A stretch of DNA of 18,549 nt from NCBI GenBank assembly GCA_046734795.1, contig JBKPRX010000159.1:1-18549 (forward strand). Reading direction: 5' to 3'. Positions 8,798 through 17,583 of this stretch are shown piece by piece. The stretch's first letter is position 1; every line of letters starts with the position of its first letter. A program made the position numbers and the translations under genes. The notes under the pieces are model-generated. The model searched no databases and had not been told where the DNA came from. It saw only the letters and a list, made by a program, of their open reading frames with translations. The stretch is from JBKPRX01 sp046734795 (GTDB lineage: Bacteria > Actinomycetota > Thermoleophilia > Gaiellales > Gaiellaceae).

Positions 8798-9735
8798 ACG
8801 ACCTCCCAGGAATGAGTCGAAGGGGCGGGTTGATGCGGTGTTGCAAGCTCGAAGTTCGAGAGCGCAAATGGAAGCTCCGAGACCACGACGTCGCCAAGCG
8901 GCGTTGCGGTCGGATGCTGCCGAAGATCCTGCGTGCGCCCGACGGCGGCCGAAAGCGTACCCGCCGCACTTCGTTCGCTCAGACCTTCGGCGAGCATCAA
9001 CGCTGCTGCAAGGAGCATCGAGCTCGGATCGGCGACGCCGTGACCGGCTAGCTCTTCGCTCGCGCCATGATCGGCGCCGAACACACCCGGCCCGCTCGCG
9101 GCGAGCCGGCCCCAGGCCGAGGCTCGGCGCGTCGGCACGAGACACCCGGCGAGCTCGCCCGCGGTTGCGTGCAGCTCGGGCGGGCAGACGACGACGTCGA
9201 AGTGGCTGGGCGCGACGACGAGGGTCCGGAGCGCCTCGTCGCTGCTCAAGCGCTCGACGTCGAGCCCGTCGTGACCTGCCTCGCAGCGGGCAGCCTCGGC
9301 TTCCCAGCGCCGGTCGACGCCGACGAGCGCGAGCCGGCCTCGGCTTGCGCGGGCCGTGGCCGCGGCGCGGTCGAGTGTCCAATCCCAAGCATCCCCGACC
9401 GGGGCGAAGAGTGTGAGCTCGGTCCGTTCGTCGAAACGCGACCGGATGACGACGGTGCGCAGGTCGAGCTCTTCTTCGAGCGAGTCGAGCGCGTCATCCG
9501 CGTCCGCGGCAACGAGCACTGCGTCGGCTTCGAGCACCGCGCGCCGCGACGAGAGCGGGAACGGATTTCCGAATCGCATCAAGGCTTCCGCCCCGAACGG
9601 CACATGGTGTTCGTCGACGTGGAAACCGTGCAGGCGCGACGCGCCGTCGAGGGCGCGGCTCGCGGTGGCCATCACCTCGGGGCCGACTCCGTGGCGGGCG
9701 AGGCAGGCGACGGTGTACGTGGGGCGACTGGTCAT
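8794..9735 (-). CDS. Isopropylmalate/isocitrate dehydrogenase-like protein with degraded active site
   Basis: The fold family can be recognised, but the active site looks lost. The N-terminal VACLARHGVGPEVMATA (residues 9-25) matches the GDGIGPEV nucleotide-binding start of LeuB, and PFGAEALMRFGNPFP (46-60) follows the LeuB pattern closely. The C-terminal GADHGASEELAGHGVADPSS (220-239) matches the HGSAPDIAGKGIANP cofactor loop. Between these, the DKAN lysine motif has become VDRRWE (140-145), and the region holding the metal-binding aspartates (GDILSD in LeuB) reads ELHATAGE (187-194). Its 313 residues compare with about 350 in LeuB. The ATG at 9735 overlaps the leuA stop (ATGA) and has GGAGGTG upstream. 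The stop overlaps the ilvB ATG. The intact frame and tight coupling argue against a decaying pseudogene. I therefore call it a LeuB-like protein of unknown role, not leuB. Confidence 0.72.
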   Translation of the reverse strand: MTSRPTYTVACLARHGVGPEVMATASRALDGASRLHGFHVDEHHVPFGAEALMRFGNPFPLSSRRAVLEADAVLVAADADDALDSLEEELDLRTVVIRSRFDERTELTLFAPVGDAWDWTLDRAAATARASRGRLALVGVDRRWEAEAARCEAGHDGLDVERLSSDEALRTLVVAPSHFDVVVCPPELHATAGELAGCLVPTRRASAWGRLAASGPGVFGADHGASEELAGHGVADPSSMLLAAALMLAEGLSERSAAGTLSAAVGRTQDLRQHPTATPLGDVVVSELPFALSNFELATPHQPAPSTHSWEVV

Positions 9736-10877
9736 GCCGGCACCTCCGTGAACAGTTCGTCGAGCGGGACCGGGCGGCCGCTGTCGGCGAGCGCCTTGAA
9801 GCGCGCGAAGGCCGCGTCGAGGTGTGAGCCTTCGACGGGAAAGCCGGCTTCCGCGCACGCGCGGGCAAACGCGCTTCGCCCCGAGTGCTTGCCGAGCGGC
9901 AGCGTCATCGCGAGACCGAGCTCCGACGGGTCGATGATCTGGTAGGTCGAGACGTCTTTGAGCAAGCCGTCCTGGTGGATGCCGGCTTCGTGCGAGAAAG
10001 CGTTTGCGCCGACGATTGCCTTGTTCGCCGGGACGGTGTAGCCGGTGAGGCGCTCGACGAGCCGCGACGTCGGGCCGATCTCCGCCGGATTGACGCCCGT
10101 GACGACCCCAAGGCGATCCGCACGAACGCGAAGCGCCATCACCACCTCCTCGAGCGACGCGTTGCCCGCGCGTTCGCCGATCCCGTTGATGGTGACCTCG
10201 ACTTGGGTCGCGCCTGCGCGGATCCCCGCGAGAGTGTTCGCGGCTGCGAGCCCGAGGTCGTCGTGGCAGTGCGCCGAGACAACGACGCTGTCGAGCTCCG
10301 GGCAGAGCGCACGCACTTCGCGGACGAACTCCTCGTACTCGTCCGGAAGGGCCACGCCCACGGTGTCCGGAAGGTTCACCACCGCCGCGCCGGCGGCGAC
10401 GGCGGCGGAGCAGACGCGGGCGACGAAAGCCGGGTCGGAACGGGTCGCGTCCTCGCAGCAGAACTCGACCTCGTCGACGCGCGCGCGGGCGTAACCGACG
10501 ATCCACGCGGCCAGCGCGACGACCTCGTCCGGCGCGAGGTTCAGCTTCTTCTCCATGTGGATCGCGCTCGTTCCGAGGACGATGTGGAGCCGCGACCGGA
10601 CCGCCTCGGCGAGGGCCTCGGCGGCCGAGTCGACGTCGTCGCGGCGGGCGCGACACATCGACGCGACGGTGGCATGCCGCACGGTCTGCGCAACCGCACG
10701 AACCCCTTCGAAGTCTCCCGGCGAGGACGCGGCGAAGCCGGCCTCGATCACGTCGACGCCGAGCCGCTCGAGCTGCGCAGCGATCTCAGCCTTCTCGTGC
10801 GGTTGCAGCGCGATGCCCGGCGATTGCTCGCCGTCGCGAAGCGTGGTGTCGAAGACTGCGATCCTGCGCGAACTCAC
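9732..10877 (-). CDS. leuA: 2-isopropylmalate synthase, catalytic part without regulatory domain
   Basis: LeuA condenses acetyl-CoA with 2-ketoisovalerate, the committed step to leucine. Motifs are very close to bona fide LeuA: FDTTLRDGEQ (9-18, metal ligand D10), SSPGDFEGV, VEFCCEDATR, HCHDDLGLA (metal ligands H203/H205), NGIGERAGN (231-239), and GIHQDGLLK in the accessory subdomain. The protein has only 381 residues and ends just after the linker subdomain. The C-terminal allosteric (LeuA_dimer) domain present in about 520-residue enzymes is absent, so leucine feedback through that domain is not expected. Homocitrate or citramalate synthase are less likely alternatives. The start is GTG 10877 with AGGAGG (10885-10890) at 7-nt spacing. 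It is the first structural gene of the operon, behind a leader peptide. Confidence 0.9.
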   Translation of the reverse strand: MSSRRIAVFDTTLRDGEQSPGIALQPHEKAEIAAQLERLGVDVIEAGFAASSPGDFEGVRAVAQTVRHATVASMCRARRDDVDSAAEALAEAVRSRLHIVLGTSAIHMEKKLNLAPDEVVALAAWIVGYARARVDEVEFCCEDATRSDPAFVARVCSAAVAAGAAVVNLPDTVGVALPDEYEEFVREVRALCPELDSVVVSAHCHDDLGLAAANTLAGIRAGATQVEVTINGIGERAGNASLEEVVMALRVRADRLGVVTGVNPAEIGPTSRLVERLTGYTVPANKAIVGANAFSHEAGIHQDGLLKDVSTYQIIDPSELGLAMTLPLGKHSGRSAFARACAEAGFPVEGSHLDAAFARFKALADSGRPVPLDELFTEVPA

Positions 10878-10901
10878 TGCAATTCCTCCTCGTGCTCAGC
10901 G

Positions 10902-10995
10902 GCGTCCTACGGTCCGAGGACGCACTAGTGGCGCTTGCCGGTGGATGTCTGCGCCGAAGTGGCGCGTGAGTCGCGCGATTCCCCTAGCGGGGAAT
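10902..10995 (-). promoter_or_regulatory. Attenuator-like hairpin series between the leader ORF and leuA
   Basis: Reading the minus-strand transcript, three stems follow the Ile/Val/Leu-rich leader codons. The first is a perfect 7-bp stem (ATTCCCC/GGGGAAT, 4-nt loop) at 10978-10995. Its 5' arm contains leader codons 25-26, and its loop contains the leader stop. The second is GCGCC/GGCGC around a 5-nt loop at 10951-10965. The third is a perfect 7-bp stem (GCGTCCT/AGGACGC, 8-nt loop) at 10902-10923. The word GCGCCACT recurs at about 10934-10927, so GGCGC at 10955-10951 could pair upstream or downstream, mutually exclusively. TCCTC at 10920-10916 could also pair with the GAGGA of the leuA SD. 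No U-tract follows any stem, so control may be translational or Rho-assisted. Folding was done by eye. Confidence 0.55.
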
Positions 10996-11067
10996 AATCG
11001 TGATGACGACGAGCGTGGGCACAGCGATCGTGTCGCCGTGCAAGATGGGTGCGGCAGACGTCGTCAT
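10984..11067 (-). CDS. Leader peptide of the leu-ilv-thr operon, 27 residues
   Basis: A 28-codon ORF (including stop) begins at ATG 11067 and ends at TAG 10984-10986, about 105 nt before leuA. Ten of its 27 residues are Ile, Leu or Val, and its end reads TLVVITIIPR. It resembles the branched-chain clusters in known ilv operon leader peptides of enterobacteria, a resemblance in kind rather than proven homology. The Ile codons 24-25 are ATT, unusual in this GC-rich window. There is no convincing SD. The ATG lies about 10 nt after a -10-like hexamer, so a leaderless or near-leaderless transcript is likely. A longer in-frame reading back to 11226 would pass through the promoter and is not favoured. 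The predicted role is to sense charged Leu/Val/Ile tRNA by ribosome stalling. Confidence 0.65.
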   Translation of the reverse strand: MTTSAAPILHGDTIAVPTLVVITIIPR

Positions 11068-11077
11068 CGTCCGTCGC

Positions 11078-11106
11078 AGTGTGGTGAAAGGTCGGCGCGT
11101 TGTCAA
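11078..11106 (-). promoter_or_regulatory. Promoter of the leu-ilv-thr operon
   Basis: On the minus strand, TTGACA (11106-11101) matches the sigma-70/SigA -35 consensus perfectly. After exactly 17 nt comes CACACT (11083-11078), which keeps the key A and final T of TANNNT but is otherwise weak. Expected initiation is near 11071, about 4 nt before the leader ATG at 11067. A weak -10 would suit a regulated promoter. Confidence 0.6.
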
Positions 11107-11118
11107 GACGGAAGTGTT

Positions 11119-11147
11119 TTGCGTGCGTCCGCCGAACCCTTTAGACT
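11119..11147 (+). promoter_or_regulatory. Promoter of the gltB transcript
   Basis: On the plus strand, TTGCGT (11119-11124) is followed after 17 nt by TAGACT (11142-11147), a good TANNNT actinobacterial -10. Initiation is expected near 11154, at or 1-2 nt before the leader ATG 11156. Its -35 is separated from the divergent operon's -35 by only 12 nt (11107-11118), so the two polymerases would compete or be co-regulated. Confidence 0.65.
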
Positions 11148-11155
11148 GCCGCGCA

Positions 11156-11239
11156 ATGGCTCGCGCGACGGCCTCGACGATTACCCCGATTACCGCGAAT
11201 GCGGTCGTCGTCGTCGCGGCGCGCAAGCGCGCACGCTAG
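11156..11239 (+). CDS. Val-rich leader peptide upstream of gltB, 27 residues
   Basis: This ORF of 28 codons including stop starts at ATG 11156, only 8 nt after the -10 TAGACT, and so is probably leaderless. It contains TITPITANAVVVVAARKR: two Ile (both ATT) and four consecutive GTC Val codons (11204-11215), then a basic tail. The Val run directly precedes a small GC hairpin at 11219-11232, the geometry expected for ribosome-stalling control. The ORF ends 79 nt before the presumed gltB start. Length and position mirror the leader on the opposite strand. It is too short to recognise by homology. The alternative is a chance ORF in a 5' UTR, but the promoter-to-ATG spacing argues against that. 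Confidence 0.55.
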   Translation: MARATASTITPITANAVVVVAARKRAR

Positions 11240-11311
11240 TCGGCGATCCGCTCTCCCGCCTCCGCCGGCTAGCTGAAGTCCAAAGGGCGGGATTGACCTT
11301 CGAACGAAAGG
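11219..11311 (+). promoter_or_regulatory. Possible attenuator or SD-sequestering structure in the gltB leader
   Basis: A GCGCG/CGCGC stem (11219-11232) lies immediately after the Val codons. TCCCGCC at 11254-11260 pairs perfectly with GGCGGGA at 11286-11292 across a 25-nt loop. CCTT at 11297-11300 can pair with AAGG at 11308-11311, hiding the presumed gltB SD. AAGGCCTT at 11308-11315 is also self-complementary. There is no U-tract terminator. Structures were judged by eye only. Confidence 0.4.
11307..11311 (+). promoter_or_regulatory. Shine-Dalgarno deciding the CTG start of gltB
   Basis: AAAGG is followed by a 7-nt spacer and CTG at 11319. No in-frame ATG, GTG or TTG occurs between the upstream in-frame stop (11274-11276) and the codon for the catalytic cysteine at 11355. 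Confidence 0.55.
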
Positions 11312-11318
11312 CCTTCTC

Positions 11319-15674
<4,356 letters not shown>

Positions 15675-15676
15675 CC

Positions 15677-16321
15677 ATGCAGGAGCGCACACGCGTCCGC
15701 CGGCACCCCGAGCGCGGAGCGTACGACCGCGCAACGATCGACGCGATCATCGACGAGGCACTGATCTGCCACGTCGGGTTCGTCGTCGAAGGACAGCCGT
15801 ACGTGATCCCGACGATCCATGCGCGAAGCGGCGACACGATCTACTTCCACGGCTCGCCGGGCAGTCGCATGCTGCGTCGCCTCGGCGAGGGGATCGACGT
15901 CTGCGTCACTGCGACGATCGTCGACGGCCTGGTGCTGGCGCGGAGCGTCTTCAAGCATTCGCTGAACTACCGCTCCGTCGTCGTCTTCGGCCGCGCGCGT
16001 GCTGTGACCGACGTCGAGGAGAAGCGCGCGGCGCTCACGGCCGTCGTCGACCATGTCGTGCCGGGACGCTCACGCGAGGCGCGCGAGCCCTCCGACGAGG
16101 AGCTCGCCGCGACGACCGTCCTTGCCTTGCCGATCGAAGAGGCCTCGGCGAAGGTTCGGGTCGGACCGCCGAGCGACTTCGAGCACGACCTCGGCCTGCC
16201 GGTGTGGGCCGGCGTGGTGCCGCTCGCGCTCGAGCCTCGCACGCCCGAGGCCGACGAGCACGTGTCGGGCGCCGAAGCGCCGCTCGCAGCGGCCCGTTTC
16301 GAGCGGCCGACGACTTCCTGA
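15677..16321 (+). CDS. Pyridoxamine 5'-phosphate oxidase-like FMN-binding split-barrel protein
   Basis: The protein has 214 residues starting at ATG 15677, 2 nt after the gltB stop, so it is probably cotranscribed and translationally coupled; no clear SD is visible. The N-terminal RHPERGAYDRATIDAIIDEA followed by CHVGFVVEGQPYVIPT and DTIYFHGSPGSRMLRRL is the pattern of the NimA-like branch (Pyridox_ox_2 type) of FMN-binding split barrels. RSVVVFGRARAVTDVEEK continues the barrel. The C-terminal part (VWAGVVPLALEP) is also typical. Members bind flavin and are often described as flavin-nucleotide-binding or nitroimidazole-resistance-like proteins; the substrate is unknown. It is not PdxH proper. 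Any link with GltB, itself an FMN enzyme, is suggested only by adjacency. Confidence 0.85.
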   Translation: MQERTRVRRHPERGAYDRATIDAIIDEALICHVGFVVEGQPYVIPTIHARSGDTIYFHGSPGSRMLRRLGEGIDVCVTATIVDGLVLARSVFKHSLNYRSVVVFGRARAVTDVEEKRAALTAVVDHVVPGRSREAREPSDEELAATTVLALPIEEASAKVRVGPPSDFEHDLGLPVWAGVVPLALEPRTPEADEHVSGAEAPLAAARFERPTTS

Positions 16322-16330
16322 CCTCGCCGC

Positions 16331-16359
16331 TTGACACCGCCCGAGAGGTGTCGTATAAG
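16331..16359 (+). promoter_or_regulatory. Promoter of the LacI-family regulator
   Basis: TTGACA (16331-16336), a 17-nt spacer and TATAAG (16354-16359) make a near-consensus sigma-70/SigA promoter 9 nt after the preceding stop codon. Initiation near 16366 would fall inside the first 13-bp repeat. The TTG of the -35 box also opens the reading frame but cannot be the translation start. Confidence 0.8.
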
Positions 16360-16361
16360 TT

Positions 16362-16400
16362 CCGAAAACGTTTACCGAAAACGTTTACCGAAACCGTTTA
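16362..16400 (+). repeat. Three tandem 13-bp repeats, candidate LacI-family operators
   Basis: The unit CCGAAAACGTTTA occurs at 16362-16374 and 16375-16387 exactly, and at 16388-16400 with one change (A to C at unit position 8). The AAACGTTT core is a palindrome with the central CG typical of LacI-family operators. The array begins just after the -10 box, covers the transcription start and abuts the SD. Autorepression by the encoded regulator is the simplest explanation. Confidence 0.8.
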
Positions 16401-16401
16401 C

Positions 16402-16407
16402 GGAGGG
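16402..16407 (+). promoter_or_regulatory. Shine-Dalgarno deciding the CTG start of the LacI regulator
   Basis: GGAGGG is followed by a 7-nt spacer and CTG at 16415. The frame from CTG gives a standard LacI-type N-terminus, and no ATG, GTG or TTG lies between the promoter and the helix-turn-helix. Confidence 0.75.
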
Positions 16408-16414
16408 CCGCAAA

Positions 16415-17503
16415 CTGAGCCAGTCGCCGAACATCCACGAGGTCGCCCGCCTGAGCGGCGTCTCGGTGGCGACGGTCTCTCGCGTCTTCAACGGGTACAC
16501 CGACGTCAGCGACGAGACGCGTAAGCGCGTCCTCGAATCTGCGCAACGGCTCGAGTACACGCCGAGCCGGGCGGCCCGGACGCTCGTGCGCAAGCGGTCC
16601 GAGGTGATCGGCGTCTTTCTCTTCACCGGCACCGACCATCCGGACATCCAGCACCCGTTCTTCCAGGAGGTGCTCGTCGCGCTGAAGCACGAGGTCGGCG
16701 CCGCGGGCTTCGACCTCCTGCTCTTCGCGACCGAGCTCCACGAGATCGGCGTGAAGGCAGCCTCGTACCTCGGCCGCGCGCGCAACCACCACGTGGACGG
16801 TCTCGTCCTGATGGGCGTCGACCCGGCTGATCCGGAGCTCTCGCCGCTCGTCCAAGCCAACATTCCGACCGTTGCCGTCGACATAGATCTCGTGGGAAAG
16901 CGCGCCGGCTATGTCACCTCGGACAACGCGGAGGGCGCGCGCCTCGCAGTGCGTCACCTTCGGGAGCTCGGCCACCGGCGGATCGCGACGATCAGCGGGC
17001 CAAACGAGATGAAGGCAGGTCACGACCGACTCGTCGGGTTCCGCGACGCGATGGAGGAAGTCGGAGCCGACTTCGACGAGCGGTATGTCGCTCCCGGCGA
17101 CTTCTACACCGAGAGTGGGCATGCTGCGATGGACACGCTTCTGGCGCTACCTGAGCCGCCGACTGCGGTCTTCGCCGCATCCGACTTGATGGCGGTCGGT
17201 GCGATCCGCGCGATCGAGGAGAGCGGGCGGCGGTGTCCTGAGGACATCGCGGTGATCGGCTTCGACGACATTCAGCTCGCCGAGTTGATCAGCCCGCCGC
17301 TGACAACGATTCGCCAGGACAAGAGAGGGCTCGGCAGCACCGCCGCGCAGGCGCTCGTCGAGATGATCGAGGATCCGGAGTCGACACCGCCGGTGCGGAT
17401 CTTGCCGGTGGAGCTCGTCGTCCGGGATTCGTGCGGGGCAAAGCGGTCGGACGGACGCAAGCGCGGACGGCGTTCGACTGCGGTGAAAAAGGAGGTGGCG
17501 TGA
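16415..17503 (+). CDS. LacI-family transcriptional regulator
   Basis: This is a sugar-responsive repressor of 362 residues from CTG 16415. The N-terminal helix-turn-helix reads NIHEVARLSGVSVATVSRVF (residues 6-25), and the hinge helix region is YTPSRAARTLVRKRS (48-62). The periplasmic-binding-protein-like effector domain follows, with VTSDNAEGARLAVRHLRELG, AVFAASDLMAVGAIRAI and VIGFDDIQLAELISPPLTTI in the expected order. The C-terminus ends in an unusual basic tail (KRSDGRKRGRRSTAVKKE). The in-frame TTG 16331 would give 28 more residues but is part of the -35 box. Three operator-like repeats lie over its own start. The next gene encodes a cellobiose-type sugar-binding protein, so control of that uptake operon is likely. 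The ligand is not determined. Confidence 0.93.
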   Translation: MSQSPNIHEVARLSGVSVATVSRVFNGYTDVSDETRKRVLESAQRLEYTPSRAARTLVRKRSEVIGVFLFTGTDHPDIQHPFFQEVLVALKHEVGAAGFDLLLFATELHEIGVKAASYLGRARNHHVDGLVLMGVDPADPELSPLVQANIPTVAVDIDLVGKRAGYVTSDNAEGARLAVRHLRELGHRRIATISGPNEMKAGHDRLVGFRDAMEEVGADFDERYVAPGDFYTESGHAAMDTLLALPEPPTAVFAASDLMAVGAIRAIEESGRRCPEDIAVIGFDDIQLAELISPPLTTIRQDKRGLGSTAAQALVEMIEDPESTPPVRILPVELVVRDSCGAKRSDGRKRGRRSTAVKKEVA

Positions 17504-17544
17504 GGGCAGTCGCGCTAACTCGCTCGACGAATGCAACGACTTAG
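17500..17544 (+). CDS. Possible 14-residue micro-ORF after the LacI regulator
   Basis: A very strong SD (AAAAAGGAGG, 17486-17495) lies inside the last codons of the regulator gene, 4 nt before a GTG. That GTG overlaps the regulator's TGA as GTGA (17500-17503), the same coupling seen elsewhere in the window. The frame closes after 14 residues (RAVALTRSTNATT after the start). It could be a translated short leader of the transporter mRNA or chance. No function can be assigned. Confidence 0.3.
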   Translation: MRAVALTRSTNATT

Positions 17545-17568
17545 TCAGAACAGTTGTTTTTCCGAACA

Positions 17569-17574
17569 GGGAGG
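17569..17574 (+). promoter_or_regulatory. Shine-Dalgarno of the sugar-binding protein gene
   Basis: GGGAGG stands 9 nt before ATG 17584. In the 80-nt gap after the regulator I see no convincing promoter, and no copy of the 13-bp repeat. AACAGTTGTT (17549-17558) is a weak inverted repeat. The gene may be read through from the regulator promoter. Confidence 0.6.
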
Positions 17575-17583
17575 AAAGCAAGG

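Noticed and set aside
8794..9735. Annotation as functional leuB
   Set aside because: The key Lys and metal-binding Asp positions do not appear to be conserved, so the enzymatic name is not supported.
10902..10923. Intrinsic terminator before leuA
   Set aside because: The stem is perfect, but no U-tract follows. I list it as part of an attenuator-like series rather than as a terminator.
10984..11226. 80-codon minus-strand reading frame extending the leader ORF upstream
   Set aside because: It would run through the operon's own promoter and the divergent leader. Only the part from ATG 11067 lies downstream of the promoter.
16331..17503. TTG 16331 as the LacI regulator start
   Set aside because: The codon is part of the -35 box TTGACA, upstream of the transcription start. 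The added 28 residues are just translated promoter and operator repeats.
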